Below, in pieces: positions 7,495 through 17,470 of a stretch of DNA of 33,241 nt. A program made the translations under genes and the position numbers. The notes beneath the pieces are model-generated. The model was not told the origin of the DNA. It worked only from the letters and a program-made list of their open reading frames with translations, and searched no databases. How positions within the stretch are numbered: the first letter of the stretch is position 1; each line of letters starts with the position of its first letter. The stretch comes from a virus, in the IMG/VR virus record IMGVR_UViG_3300038760_000027, positions 1-33,241 of that record, one strand, 5' to 3'.

Positions 7495-10400
7495 TTATTT
7501 GAGTATCAAATCTTCAAAGCTTCTGAGTTCGCGTATAGCATTAGGATTGCCCTGTACTGCAGCTTTCTTAATTAACCTACCTCGAACCTGTCTAGCAAAT
7601 TCAGGGTTAGCTTGTAAGAATAGTTTTCTACCACGAGCATTGTGTTTAGCAATGACGTTACGGATAAGCATTTGCTTACTACCTTCAAACTCACCTTCAT
7701 TTTCAGTCGCTCTGTTTTTATAAGCAAAGCTATTCATCTGCTTTTCTAAAGCTTTATGTAAGCCTGTAGCTGAGAACTTCTGTAAGTCATGATATTGTTT
7801 AGAATCTAACTCAATACCATCTAGTGACTTCGCCATCCAAGCTATAGGAACTTCAAGCCTAGCTATCTCTTCACGTACAGGGTCATCGCGCATAGCACTA
7901 GTATAGATAGGAGACATAATGTCTGGACCTAAACCACCCTGATAGATTACCGGTTCCCCAAATAAATCTAAACGTGGAGGAAGGTCATTTGACCATCCAG
8001 GTATCTTAGCTTGCATAGACTCAAGCATAGTGAATGCAGAACGAGCAGTAGTATCTGATGTGGCTCTATTAGTTTGAGCCAGTAAGTTAGGTACGAATGC
8101 AGCTGCATATTGATTAAGTAACTGTTGACCAAATCTATCAGGGTCATCAGCTGCTTTAACCCACATCATGATACCCTTTAGATAAGTCTTGGAGCCTACA
8201 TTCTTCATGAAGGAACCTAGAGCATCTTGAGCTAGTTCGTCCATTTCTTTTTCAGAAACGTTACCACTAATTGCTACCATGTCTGCAGCTAAACCAAAGA
8301 ATGAACCGAAGGGGTCCATACGATTGAACGCATGCCACTCATCACCAATGCGAATAGAGTAAGGCTGTTTACCATCAGCTAACCATCCAGTTCTACTAGC
8401 AGGGTCTGATGGTCCACCACCTATAATCCGTGGGTTCTCACCACCGGCCATTGAACCGGCCAAAGCATACAGCGAAGTACCCATAGACATACGAGATACT
8501 GCTAGTTGTCTACGAGCTCCACCTGCCATGATGTCATCACGAACAGTGTCTAACAATAAGTTAGCACCTGGAGTTCTCTCTGCAACAGCTTTGAGTATGT
8601 TGGTTGGTGTACGTATGAAAGGAACAACGAACCTTAATATAGGGGCAGAAGCTACTAACTGTTGAAGCTTAGCACCAGTCTCTCCTAACTCTCTGGTATA
8701 GGTTTGATAACGTGCACCATCGACTGCAGCTAAGTGTAGTTCATCTGTTGGATTCTCTACCTGTCGCGCTATGTCAGCTATGAGGTCATCACCTGTAAAA
8801 CCTTTAGCAGTTGATTTTCTATAAGCTTGAGCATTAAGTTCCATGCGGTAACCGATAGACTTAAAGAACTCATCACCGGTTAATAGTGCTCTTCCTGGCG
8901 TTCGTATTAAACTGCCCATCATGTCTATACCTTGACCGAGTACTCCACTAGCACCTAATGACTTGGCACTGATTGCAGAATTCTCTACATGGTGTTCAAA
9001 CTTAATAGCGTTATCAACTATAGGCTCTTCAGTAGCAGCTGTACGTAAAGCGTTACCAAACTCGTCTTGTGAACCCTTCAGGGTTTCTTTAGCTTGGTCC
9101 CAACCTTCCGATACAATCTTAACTTCACCGGTAGCTTCATCCACTACACGTTTAGGCATAGTTGATACAGCTTCTTTACCGGCTTTAGCTATTGCTTTGA
9201 ATCCTTCATCAGTAATGAACATGGCATCTTTTAAGCCTTGCAGCATGCCGAAGGATTGAGCTCTGGCTTCACCGAAAGTTACACCACCTTTCTTTCTGCT
9301 TGCTAGATTAAAGCCTGCAGCCAAGTATCTCTCTGCATTATTAGTAAGTGCAAATATACCATTAGAGGTAATATTGACTACTTGTGTAGCAGGACCAGAT
9401 AGTATTGAGTTAATGAAGTATTCTAATACTGCATCTCTACTCTTAGCCCATACACCTTTACGTGTGAACTTATTGAGCTTGTTCGGTGTGTCTGCTAATT
9501 CGATAATACGCTTAAGTGACTTACGACTAACACCTTCACCACCAAGTAAACTTAAAGTATCAAATGCATCGTTAGCATCTGCACCAACCTTCATAGCATT
9601 TAACGCTCGTGCTATCTCAGTTTGTGTACCTTTAACTTCAGCCTGTAGTGCTGCATGTATAGCCATCTGTCTACGTACACGTATCATGTCTTGAGGTGTA
9701 CCAGAAGCACTGGCAATCTTGGCTATCTTAACTAGCTCATCAGCAGAGGATAACAACGTCTGACGTGCGTGAAGCATCTTATAGTCTAATCCTTTAGCAC
9801 TGTCATACAGTTCGGATATCTTCTTTAAGGGAGCTCCAGTTAAGTCAGCTAGTTCTTGAGCATTACGTTTAGTGTCTGCAAGAGACTGTACTCCACGTTT
9901 AGCTTCATCAATTAATTCAGGAGCACCTGCATCTGTAATGTCCAGTAACTTACGAACATCTTCAGAGCTGTTGATATGCTCTTGGTTGAAACTTCTAGCT
10001 GAATCATCAAGGTTGTCTGCTACTCTACCGGCTCCATGTATGGCTTGTTCTGCCATGTTGTTGATATCTTTTTCATCGAGCTTGTTAGTAGGAACTATGT
10101 CAGTCTCTACAGCTTTAGGTTTATTAGGAAGAGCTTCCATACCTGCATTATCTGTTAGATGTTTAAGCGCAGCCCTAGCTCCTGCAGATAGCTTTATACC
10201 TTCGGCTACTCCCATCTCTACATAGTCAACAAACTCAGCTACCATCTTGGAATCTAAACGTATACGAGTTCTGCCACCTTCACTACCCATAGCCTGTATA
10301 GGATTAGCAACATTGTTATCTAATCCAAAATCATGACCAAAATCATGCAGCTCTACTGCAGAGCCACCTTTCACATCTATGTTTAATAGGGTAGTACCAT

Positions 10401-11349
10401 CAGGATGTTTTTCTAATTCAGTCTTAAAAGTCTTAGAGACTTTAATCTTAGTTAGTGTACCTTCTGGCTCTGTATTAAGTGGTGCTTCTACATTCATATC
10501 AACGCTGTCAGGTACACTTGTAGTATCCTTAGCTACATCTTCAGATATAAACTCAGTCTGAACGTCATCACCTAAATCTGAAACTACTTCATCAGGGATT
10601 TCAACGTTATCAGGGTTAGCTTTAGCACGGCCTGCTGCACCAGTAGCTCGATAGGCTTTAAATGCACCCATCAATCCACGAACAGCTCCTTCACCTACAA
10701 CACCGAGTATTCCACCTTCGAGTACATTACGTAGTCTGTTAACAGCTTCATGGTCATTAGGGTCAGTAGCTAGAAACTCTGTTACTGGTTCTGCCATCCA
10801 ACCATTATCATCTAAGAAACGTGTGAGGTTAGGGTCATTAGGGTCAAAGACAATAGCATCTGCAGCACCACCGGCAGCGAAACCTGCAGCTACTGTTCCA
10901 AGCTTTGCAGCTTTGGCTAACTTGAATGCCGGTATAAATCCTGTAAGGAACTGTGTAAGACCTTTAGCTACATGACCGGCAGTACCTTCTGGCTGAATCG
11001 CCTCGTTAGTACCCATGTCTTGTAACGTATCCCATAAGGGACCATCAGTATCTACACCTACTTTTTCTGCACCCCATGCCGTAGCGGAAGCTACAGCTTC
11101 GAGTGCTTCTTTAGTGGCTTCTACTGGTCCTGCAACTGTACCTTTGAGTGTGTCTCCAACTATGCTGAAGAAACCAGAGTCATCTCCAGTTTCATCTATA
11201 GTTTGAACTTTAGTTTCTGGAGTCTTTGCCTTGATAGCTGCAGCTCTCTCACGTACTTCATCTTTCCAAGTACTGGTGCTTTCAGTAGCTTGACGTTCAA
11301 CAGCATAAGCTTCGTTTACGTCTTCACCTTCTTCAATCATTTCTTCCAT
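7495..11349 (-). CDS. Internal virion protein, T7 gp16-like (1284 aa)
   Basis: Large internal core protein, by analogy ejected into the host envelope to help translocate the genome. Length (1284 vs 1318 aa) and position after the gp15-like gene match T7 gp16. The first 100 residues are acidic. A glycine/alanine-rich hydrophobic region follows (VAKGLTQFLTGFIPAFKLAKAAKLGTVAAGFAAGGAAD), then long helical segments and hydrophobic patches such as FINSILSGPATQVVNITSNG. I see no lytic transglycosylase motif at the N-terminus, where T7 gp16 has one. The stop of gp15 and this ATG overlap as TAATG. No strong ribosome-binding site is visible, so translation probably depends on coupling. Confidence 0.85.
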   Translation of the reverse strand: MEEMIEEGEDVNEAYAVERQATESTSTWKDEVRERAAAIKAKTPETKVQTIDETGDDSGFFSIVGDTLKGTVAGPVEATKEALEAVASATAWGAEKVGVDTDGPLWDTLQDMGTNEAIQPEGTAGHVAKGLTQFLTGFIPAFKLAKAAKLGTVAAGFAAGGAADAIVFDPNDPNLTRFLDDNGWMAEPVTEFLATDPNDHEAVNRLRNVLEGGILGVVGEGAVRGLMGAFKAYRATGAAGRAKANPDNVEIPDEVVSDLGDDVQTEFISEDVAKDTTSVPDSVDMNVEAPLNTEPEGTLTKIKVSKTFKTELEKHPDGTTLLNIDVKGGSAVELHDFGHDFGLDNNVANPIQAMGSEGGRTRIRLDSKMVAEFVDYVEMGVAEGIKLSAGARAALKHLTDNAGMEALPNKPKAVETDIVPTNKLDEKDINNMAEQAIHGAGRVADNLDDSARSFNQEHINSSEDVRKLLDITDAGAPELIDEAKRGVQSLADTKRNAQELADLTGAPLKKISELYDSAKGLDYKMLHARQTLLSSADELVKIAKIASASGTPQDMIRVRRQMAIHAALQAEVKGTQTEIARALNAMKVGADANDAFDTLSLLGGEGVSRKSLKRIIELADTPNKLNKFTRKGVWAKSRDAVLEYFINSILSGPATQVVNITSNGIFALTNNAERYLAAGFNLASRKKGGVTFGEARAQSFGMLQGLKDAMFITDEGFKAIAKAGKEAVSTMPKRVVDEATGEVKIVSEGWDQAKETLKGSQDEFGNALRTAATEEPIVDNAIKFEHHVENSAISAKSLGASGVLGQGIDMMGSLIRTPGRALLTGDEFFKSIGYRMELNAQAYRKSTAKGFTGDDLIADIARQVENPTDELHLAAVDGARYQTYTRELGETGAKLQQLVASAPILRFVVPFIRTPTNILKAVAERTPGANLLLDTVRDDIMAGGARRQLAVSRMSMGTSLYALAGSMAGGENPRIIGGGPSDPASRTGWLADGKQPYSIRIGDEWHAFNRMDPFGSFFGLAADMVAISGNVSEKEMDELAQDALGSFMKNVGSKTYLKGIMMWVKAADDPDRFGQQLLNQYAAAFVPNLLAQTNRATSDTTARSAFTMLESMQAKIPGWSNDLPPRLDLFGEPVIYQGGLGPDIMSPIYTSAMRDDPVREEIARLEVPIAWMAKSLDGIELDSKQYHDLQKFSATGLHKALEKQMNSFAYKNRATENEGEFEGSKQMLIRNVIAKHNARGRKLFLQANPEFARQVRGRLIKKAAVQGNPNAIRELRSFEDLILK

Positions 11350-12995
11350 TATATTAATTCCAGTAACTTAAAGAGTTCAAGTTGTTTACGACCTTCTTCT
11401 TCAGTGAAGTCATCTAAATGTAAATTAAACTCAGCGAATGTTGGGTAGGTTAATTGCTTCTCGTAACGAGAGGTTAAGTCGTTAGTCTGCTTCTCGTACT
11501 TTTCTCGTACCTCTTTAGTGAGCTCATTCAATGAGTCGAAGTTAGCAGCATCTTCAGCATCAAGCTTCCGGACACGTCTGTAGAACTCATTCATTGCTTC
11601 ACGATAGATAACCCCTTGTTCAGGGTCTACGAAATTAATACCGGTAGCGTCTTTACGTGGCTCTATTACTTTCAGTAAACGTACACTTGCTTTGTAGTCT
11701 TCAGATTGAAAGATACCATTAGGGTCTTCCATCTCTTGTGCATCAGCCATAAGTCCTGTCCAATCTCCTGACTTCAAAGAGCTCGGGTCACTGGACCACT
11801 CTTTCATAACGTCATCACTACCTAAAGCACCTGATAGTATTCTGTAGCTCAGGACATTCTTCTTAGCTTCTCTATCACCCTCTGCAGCTTCTTTAATGTT
11901 AGAGTCTTGGTCGTTGCTTATAGAACGAACTATGCCAAACAATGCCTGTGAAGCTGAAGGTTCTATCTCATGATTAGCGGTAGCTTCAAACAGTGCACTA
12001 TAAATATCTTCACCATTCATCAACCTAGCTATTAGGTCTGACTGTTTAGCTTTCTTATTGGCTGCAATCTCTTTATCAGAAGCTTTCTGTTGAGCTTCTA
12101 GCTGTCTTGTCTGAACACCTATAGCTGAATCTAAAGCTTTATCTAACTTAGCTGTCCATTTAGGGTTGTGCCATAAACCTTGAGAGCCATTACTTCTTTT
12201 TAACTTGAAGAACTCTAATAGCTCTGGTCTACCATCATTAGCTAGTGCTATAAACCTATCGACAGTTATTTCATTCATGGTCGCATGGTCTAAACCTAAC
12301 GCTCTTCCGTTAGCTTCTGCAGCTTCCATGTTTATAACCATCTGCTCAGGAGTAGAGCCTTCTATAGATTCTGCCATCTTACCCATCATTTCACTGTAAC
12401 CAGTTTGCTTCTCTACATCGATAGCAGCTTTCTGGTAGTCAACATAGTCTAGTCTAGCTTTATCTTCTATTGCAGCTATCTCTTGTAGGAAAGGCATGCT
12501 GTAGTCAACGTCATCGAGGCCCTGCATGTTTTCATTTAAGAAACCATTAACAACAGTATCGAAGTCTCCGTCTTTCTCATAGACTTCTGTTTGTATAATC
12601 TGTTGGAGCTCTGCAGACTTACGTTGTCCTGCCATCATACCCATCATAGCTACATAGCCTTTCTGGAATGCAGCTGTCTGTTCGCTCTTTAAGGAATCAA
12701 ATGCGATACCTTCATCAACTTCATTGCCTATTGAATCTTTCTTTGCTTGCAGCTTACCTTCAAACAAATCATCATTTTCATTCTGTGTTTGCCTGGTCTT
12801 AAGGAAGGCTTTGAATTGTGGAGAAGCCTTCTCTAATGCATCACCTAGTATCGTTAAGTTACTAGTAGGTGCACCTGCATATCTTTCAACAGGTCCTGCT
12901 TGTACAGCCACGGCTGTGTTAGCTACTCGTGCTTCTGGCACTGGAGCTGATGTGACTCTACGACTGGTAGAGTCACTTCTAGATGTTACGCCCAT
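11349..12995 (-). CDS. Internal virion protein, T7 gp15-like (548 aa)
   Basis: Second component of the ejectable internal core. It is predominantly helical and charged, with long coiled-coil-like stretches (for example EKQTGYSEMMGKMAESIEG and VREKYEKQTNDLTSRYEKQ). At 548 aa it is shorter than T7 gp15 (747 aa). The identity rests on the invariant order 14-15-16 between tail tube and fibre genes and on the N-terminal region (GPVERYAGAPTSNLTILGDALEKASPQF), which resembles gp15-type proteins. TTGAGGTAATTAA precedes the ATG, a good ribosome-binding site. It is coupled to gp16 downstream. Confidence 0.8.
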   Translation of the reverse strand: MGVTSRSDSTSRRVTSAPVPEARVANTAVAVQAGPVERYAGAPTSNLTILGDALEKASPQFKAFLKTRQTQNENDDLFEGKLQAKKDSIGNEVDEGIAFDSLKSEQTAAFQKGYVAMMGMMAGQRKSAELQQIIQTEVYEKDGDFDTVVNGFLNENMQGLDDVDYSMPFLQEIAAIEDKARLDYVDYQKAAIDVEKQTGYSEMMGKMAESIEGSTPEQMVINMEAAEANGRALGLDHATMNEITVDRFIALANDGRPELLEFFKLKRSNGSQGLWHNPKWTAKLDKALDSAIGVQTRQLEAQQKASDKEIAANKKAKQSDLIARLMNGEDIYSALFEATANHEIEPSASQALFGIVRSISNDQDSNIKEAAEGDREAKKNVLSYRILSGALGSDDVMKEWSSDPSSLKSGDWTGLMADAQEMEDPNGIFQSEDYKASVRLLKVIEPRKDATGINFVDPEQGVIYREAMNEFYRRVRKLDAEDAANFDSLNELTKEVREKYEKQTNDLTSRYEKQLTYPTFAEFNLHLDDFTEEEGRKQLELFKLLELI

Positions 12996-13021
12996 TTAAT
13001 TACCTCAATAATGTATGGTTA

Positions 13022-13540
13022 CTAAACCTTCTTCTTGGTATCAGTTTTCTTCTTCTGGACTGAGCCATAAGCATCGACTCCTGCTCCGGCTAGTTGTAGC
13101 CCTGCACCAATAAGACTTGGTTGTTGTATTTGAGAAGTGCGCTGATAGTATCGGTTCTTTAAACCTTCCCTCTCACGCTCTATCTGTGATTGCTTACGCT
13201 GCCTGCCAGTTTCAACCGCAGTCTGCTCCCGACCTTCTTGAGCGTAAACATCTTGTAATAATAATTGTGTAGTTAAACCCATACCGGCATTTTCACTTGA
13301 AGCAACTTTAGCTTTACCTTTAGCTCTTAAAGCTTCGATAGCTATGTCACTCTTCTCTGCACCTGCAGATTGGTCAACTTCAAGACTCTGGTCAGTTAGG
13401 TCTTGGTTTAATTGTATATACTCTGAGTCTGCTGCAGCATATTGATAGTCTGCATCTTGCTGTGCTCCAAAGAAACTTGAAACAGTAGAGACAGCTGTCA
13501 GTGCAAAAGACATCATTGCTAATGTTGATGGTTCACACAT
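13022..13540 (-). CDS. Internal virion protein, T7 gp14-like (172 aa)
   Basis: Core protein that in T7 forms the outer-membrane part of the ejection channel. It begins MCEPSTLAMMSFALTAVST, a Met-Cys start plus a hydrophobic helix as in T7 gp14 (MCW...). A long helical Q/E-rich region follows, then a second Ala/Gly-rich hydrophobic stretch near 145-165 (LIGAGLQLAGAGVDAYGS), and it ends in a lysine-rich tail. The length is close to T7 gp14 (196 aa). AGAGGTACGCCTG precedes the ATG, and the gene overlaps the stop of gp13 by 8 nt. Order and architecture make the call fairly firm. Confidence 0.82.
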   Translation of the reverse strand: MCEPSTLAMMSFALTAVSTVSSFFGAQQDADYQYAAADSEYIQLNQDLTDQSLEVDQSAGAEKSDIAIEALRAKGKAKVASSENAGMGLTTQLLLQDVYAQEGREQTAVETGRQRKQSQIEREREGLKNRYYQRTSQIQQPSLIGAGLQLAGAGVDAYGSVQKKKTDTKKKV

Positions 13541-14000
13541 CAGGCGTACCTCTTGTTTTTATGAATGGTTGGAACTCACCTACAGTAGGCATCAAGGTAA
13601 ACCCTAAATGTCTTAGCCATGCTAGGTGAATCTTATTGTGTTTGTGTGCGTAGTTAATTAAGTTAGGATATTCATCTAACATAAACTCTACATATTCAGG
13701 ACAATGCTTAAGGAATGACTTTGCTATACGTGGCAATTCATCAGTAGCAAGCAACCAAGGTGCGCCCCAAGTCCCATGGACTGGAGCTACACCAAAGATA
13801 CCTATAGGTACATTATCACGTACAATGGTCCACACCTGTGAAGATGCTTTCCAAGAACGAGCCAAGAGTAACTGAAAGTCTGCATCGACACCGTGGATAG
13901 CTTGAAGCTCCAACTGGTCGGCAGTCCTTAAGTTATTAGAAACTGTTATTGCATCCAATAAGGTTGCACGTCTAGCTTCAGGTACGTGGTACGTTTCCAT
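13533..14000 (-). CDS. Internal virion protein, T7 gp13-like (GNAT-like fold)
   Basis: Equivalent of T7 gp13, a protein needed for virion maturation. The product (155 aa from the chosen start) reads METYHVPEARRATLLDAI, then SWKASSQVWTIVRDNVPIGIFGV, then FLKHCPEYVEF...NLINYAHKHNKIHLAWLRHLGF. This has the look of an acetyltransferase-like fold, as expected for the gp13 family (DUF2833, recalled). I chose the ATG at 14000, which overlaps the gp12 stop by 23 nt and is preceded by TGGAA. The ATG at 14054 would overlap the tail-tube gene by 77 nt. No active acetyltransferase site is claimed. Confidence 0.8.
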   Translation of the reverse strand: METYHVPEARRATLLDAITVSNNLRTADQLELQAIHGVDADFQLLLARSWKASSQVWTIVRDNVPIGIFGVAPVHGTWGAPWLLATDELPRIAKSFLKHCPEYVEFMLDEYPNLINYAHKHNKIHLAWLRHLGFTLMPTVGEFQPFIKTRGTPDV

Positions 14001-16035
14001 GATATAATGCGTTCCATTCTGCTGATTGAATAATACTCGGTAAGTGTGAGTCATTCGTCAGTGTTATTGTTAACTCCCTTGAGTCAGCTCTAAGTGGAAC
14101 TGTAAACTCACCATCAACTACTTGCAGTGAACCCAATAAGAAACCACCTGCTCCCAATACTTTACCTGTGAACTCATAAGTGTATGGGTTACGGTATAGT
14201 GGGGTAACAGTTACCTTAAAGTATCCACTATCAATATAGTGAAGCTGCATGTCTTTCATCATTAATCTGCCATTGCGTAAAGCATTCTTATTGGCATCTC
14301 TTAGATAGAACTCTGAGAATGTATATGTTTTTGAATAAGGCTTACCAACGAAACATGTTCCAGATGAATAGTCACCTTGAGCTGTTACGGTAGTAGTGGA
14401 AGGATAAGAAACATTAAGCTTCTTGCCGATACTGTTAGTGAATGAATCACCTAGAATAACTTCTAGCTCATTTATATGAGGACAAGCAACCGTCCATGTA
14501 GTTAATCCTGTACCTGAGCTGTAGCTACCGGTTAACTCTTCTCGTCTATCAAGTAGACATTGGTAACCGTTATTACCATCTGTCAGGTTCTCTTGTAACT
14601 TGATGACTTCTAAGTATGTACCATCGGTACGTTTAGAAACTACATACAAGTCTGTTTGAATCATACCTGTACCCATCAGTACATCGTTAGCTCCAAACTC
14701 CCATGTGGACCATGAGGACTGAACCTTCTCGTCACCCTGCCAGAAATACTTATAGAGCCACAACTTGTTACGCTCATTAGTACTTAGTGCAATCAATACA
14801 TCTTCATTAGAGGAAGCCTCTAGTTCAAACACATTGCCTGCTATATAAGTAGGTGCATGCGCTGTTATGTCTGCAGCATCATTAGTAGTGACTTCATCTT
14901 CTACAAAGTATTCACGTACACCAGAGAACTCACCTTTAGGAACAATGAAATATACATTAGGACCTGCACCTACCGGCTTAGCTGCTACAGAAGCTTCAAA
15001 CTCTGTAGTCACATCTATAGTAGCTGAGGAAGGTGTTAGTATATTGGAGCCTGATAATATGAACTGTGTTTGCTCAGAGAATAATAGTAATGACTGGTCG
15101 AAGGGTACAGCATGATACAGGGTAGATACCTTAGTATGTGAAGCTGCAATATCGATAGGGTCAGAATCTATAAGCACTGTTGCTGATTCTCTGAAGAAGT
15201 CGAAGTCTGAACTAGGAGAAGTGGACAGGATGATGTTATCACCTGCTAAGAATCCTAATCGGTTCCTATGGAAGAATATATCATTAATGTTCTTACCAAT
15301 GAATGAAGGGTCCGGTGAAGACGTTAAGTCTCCTACATCTCGTGTACCCCAAGCAACTACATCAAAAGTAAACGTAGAGGCTCCAGTACGTGCGAGTGTA
15401 TGTGGCATGGTTGTATCGGTTATGGTATTTGCTATACCAACCTTCGGGCTTTCTCTCCAAGTACTACCATCCCATTTAACATAGTAATTATCAAAGGCAT
15501 TGTTTACATCACCTGCAACTTCATACACATCATTAGTTGTTGGAGAACCTGGCAGTGACGCAAAGTCCTGTACTGTACCTGCAGCTGTACCACCGGTCAC
15601 ACCTCCTGCCATTGTGACAGTCTTTTCTTTATTCACTATGAATGTATAGTCAGCAATGGTAACCACTGAGAACACGTCACGAGGAGCTCCTGTGCAGTCT
15701 AAATAGGTAGCACTGGCTGTGTAAGTAATAGTGTTACTGGAAGCATCCGATAAGTCGTATACATTCAATGAACCATCTTTAATGATTAATACATACTGTT
15801 CAGTAGTGTCTCTGTTTATGTAATGTACAAAGCTATCTTCATCAGTGTCAGCATTAAGTTTACCTACCTTACGAGCAGGAGGTCTTTTCTGTAGTCCTTC
15901 TACAAGTGAGGCATAGCAGTTGGACTGTAGCTCTGCTTGAGAGTCTAGACGTAGAGCTGCCGGTTGTTGGCTTATGCCATTTATAAGACTAGCTATTGGT
16001 TTGTTGACTAAGTTGGAAGTAGTTTTAGTTCCCAT
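13978..16035 (-). CDS. Tail tubular protein B (T7 gp12-like nozzle)
   Basis: Structural nozzle of the short tail, binding below the gp11 adaptor ring. The N-terminus contains NGISQQPAALRLDSQAE and GLQKRPPARKVG, the hallmark of T7 gp12 (GGISQQPDILR...GLQKRPP). The length is 685 aa against 794 in T7. Other family-like blocks are FFHRNRLGFLAGDNIILS and LFSEQTQFILSG. GAGGCGATAAG precedes the ATG; this ribosome-binding site lies in the last codons of gp11, and the two genes are one base apart. The C-terminus overlaps the gp13-like gene. Confidence 0.95.
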   Translation of the reverse strand: MGTKTTSNLVNKPIASLINGISQQPAALRLDSQAELQSNCYASLVEGLQKRPPARKVGKLNADTDEDSFVHYINRDTTEQYVLIIKDGSLNVYDLSDASSNTITYTASATYLDCTGAPRDVFSVVTIADYTFIVNKEKTVTMAGGVTGGTAAGTVQDFASLPGSPTTNDVYEVAGDVNNAFDNYYVKWDGSTWRESPKVGIANTITDTTMPHTLARTGASTFTFDVVAWGTRDVGDLTSSPDPSFIGKNINDIFFHRNRLGFLAGDNIILSTSPSSDFDFFRESATVLIDSDPIDIAASHTKVSTLYHAVPFDQSLLLFSEQTQFILSGSNILTPSSATIDVTTEFEASVAAKPVGAGPNVYFIVPKGEFSGVREYFVEDEVTTNDAADITAHAPTYIAGNVFELEASSNEDVLIALSTNERNKLWLYKYFWQGDEKVQSSWSTWEFGANDVLMGTGMIQTDLYVVSKRTDGTYLEVIKLQENLTDGNNGYQCLLDRREELTGSYSSGTGLTTWTVACPHINELEVILGDSFTNSIGKKLNVSYPSTTTVTAQGDYSSGTCFVGKPYSKTYTFSEFYLRDANKNALRNGRLMMKDMQLHYIDSGYFKVTVTPLYRNPYTYEFTGKVLGAGGFLLGSLQVVDGEFTVPLRADSRELTITLTNDSHLPSIIQSAEWNALYHGNVPRT

Positions 16036-16036
16036 C

Positions 16037-16627
16037 TTATCGCCTCACTATAGCTTCACCGGTAGCTGCATCATCAAGAATGTTATGCTTTGCTGACCGA
16101 TGTTCTTCTCGCTCTATGTTAGCTCGAGCTCTGTCTTCATCACCTGTGGTATATACATGGATGGTATCACTACCAAACTGTCTGTCTTGAAAGGTACGAG
16201 CAGCTCTGATTGTAATGTATCTACGAGCAGGCTCTGGTAAGTCTATGAGGTCTAGAAACATTATAATGTTAAACTTAAGTGTTTCAGTGAACACATAAGT
16301 GTTGTTCTCTCGGTCCCACATCTTGACACCACGAAGGGTGACATCTTGTGTAGGAAAGTATTTTGTAAGTTCTAAGCTCAACGTATTCGTAGGGACATTT
16401 ATATATCCACTCACGTCCGGAGCTATAGCGTAATCAATGTTAGTGTTGAAGTGCCAACCTTCTTGCAGCACGTCACGAGCTATTTCTCTTAATACAGACT
16501 CAGCAACTACAGCATCAACTAGAGCATTAGATTCTGAAGCCGATGGAAGTACGCTAATAGGTGACTGACCTATTGTTCCAAGCATGATGTTGACAGCTTC
16601 AAGCTCAGTAGTTGGGGTTAGTATCAT
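16037..16627 (-). CDS. Tail tubular protein A (T7 gp11-like adaptor)
   Basis: Head-to-tail adaptor ring between portal and nozzle. The chosen product is 196 aa, equal to T7 gp11 in length. It opens MILTPTTELEAVNIMLGTIG, like T7 gp11 (AAELSAVNDILASIGEPPV). It continues with QEGWHFNTNIDY, a block typical of the family (GWxFN), and PEPARRYITIRAARTFQDR. I place the start at 16627 because CAGGAAAACAT precedes that ATG. The longer frame to 16675 would begin inside the terminator hairpin after the capsid gene. Confidence 0.93.
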   Translation of the reverse strand: MILTPTTELEAVNIMLGTIGQSPISVLPSASESNALVDAVVAESVLREIARDVLQEGWHFNTNIDYAIAPDVSGYINVPTNTLSLELTKYFPTQDVTLRGVKMWDRENNTYVFTETLKFNIIMFLDLIDLPEPARRYITIRAARTFQDRQFGSDTIHVYTTGDEDRARANIEREEHRSAKHNILDDAATGEAIVRR

Positions 16628-16647
16628 ATGTTTTCCTGAAGTATAAT

Positions 16648-16686
16648 TAAAAAAATCCCCTCGATGAATTAACAAGGAGGGGATTT
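16648..16686 (-). terminator. Strong intrinsic terminator after major capsid gene
   Basis: Reading the minus strand, AATCCCCTC pairs perfectly with GAGGGGATT around a 14-nt loop, followed by a run of T residues. This is the position of the T7 late terminator T-phi, directly behind gene 10. It should set the high capsid-to-tail expression ratio by partial read-through into gp11. Confidence 0.9.
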
Positions 16687-16708
16687 GGTTGGGTTACTTA
16701 AACTACGA

Positions 16709-17470
16709 TTAAGCAGATTTAAGTTCTACTGCACACTCAGGTTGTAAGATACCGTGACCAACAGCGTACTTAGCAATCATAAGATTACCTTGTCTGCGCA
16801 TGTCGTATTCGGTTTCAATACCTAAGTCCATAAGCTTAACAGTACCGGCTGCATCCTTGTGGTAAACCAAACCCTGTAGGGTTGCGAAGTTACCTTGGTA
16901 TGCTGCAGGACCAGTCGTTACGTTGGTAGAAGGAAGTTGATTGGTCTTCACGAATGAAATACCGGCAACCTTTAATACCTTACCATCAGCGTAAACACCA
17001 GAACCACCCCAGTCACGATTAATGACATCAGTGGTCTGCGCTACTAAGTAGTATTGTGCAGGACGTAAGTTACAATAGCGGTCATCTTCAGGTGCGTTGT
17101 GTTCATCCAATGCTTGAGCAGCATCAAATACACCGGCAGCTATAGTAGAACCAGTCGTTGCATAACCTGCAGCGGTTAGTACCGTACCACCATCACCACC
17201 AGTAATCGTAGCTGCAGCACGAGCTGCAAGACAAATTACCTGTTGAACGTTAGCATCATATACATTAGAAAGCTTAGTACCTTGCTTCTTAGAATAGACA
17301 CCACGTACATCGTAGTGAGACTTAGCTTCATCGATGTTTGCAATAAACACATCAGACAATAGAACATCATCGATTACGATAACCTTCTCATTGTGAGCGA
17401 TTGCAGTACCAACGATTTCAGCACCTGGAGTATGATAAGCTGCGCTTGCATCACCAACTACTGGGAATTG
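16709..17470 (-). CDS. Major capsid protein, exon 2 (T7 gp10-like, residues 56-308)
   Basis: Main shell protein of the icosahedral head. This exon codes for 253 residues beginning QFPVVGDASAAYHTPGAEI and ending CAVELKSA. T7 gp10 has GKSAQFPVLGRTQAAYLAPGE at the same place, so the sequence continues exon 1 (ending NGKSA) exactly. Further T7-like blocks are EKVIVIDDVLLSDVFIANIDEA and HYDVRGVYSKKQG. Splicing out 17471-18055 gives an in-frame protein of 308 aa (T7 gp10A has 345). An open frame continues upstream to ATGs at 17482 and 17473, but those codons lie in the intron and have no ribosome-binding site, so I do not take them as starts. A strong terminator follows the stop. Confidence 0.95.
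   Translation of the reverse strand, partial: QFPVVGDASAAYHTPGAEIVGTAIAHNEKVIVIDDVLLSDVFIANIDEAKSHYDVRGVYSKKQGTKLSNVYDANVQQVICLAARAAATITGGDGGTVLTAAGYATTGSTIAAGVFDAAQALDEHNAPEDDRYCNLRPAQYYLVAQTTDVINRDWGGSGVYADGKVLKVAGISFVKTNQLPSTNVTTGPAAYQGNFATLQGLVYHKDAAGTVKLMDLGIETEYDMRRQGNLMIAKYAVGHGILQPECAVELKSA

Noticed and set aside
16628-16675. Upstream GTG extension of the tail tubular A gene
   Set aside because: The added codons lie over the post-capsid terminator, and a clear ribosome-binding site supports the ATG at 16627.
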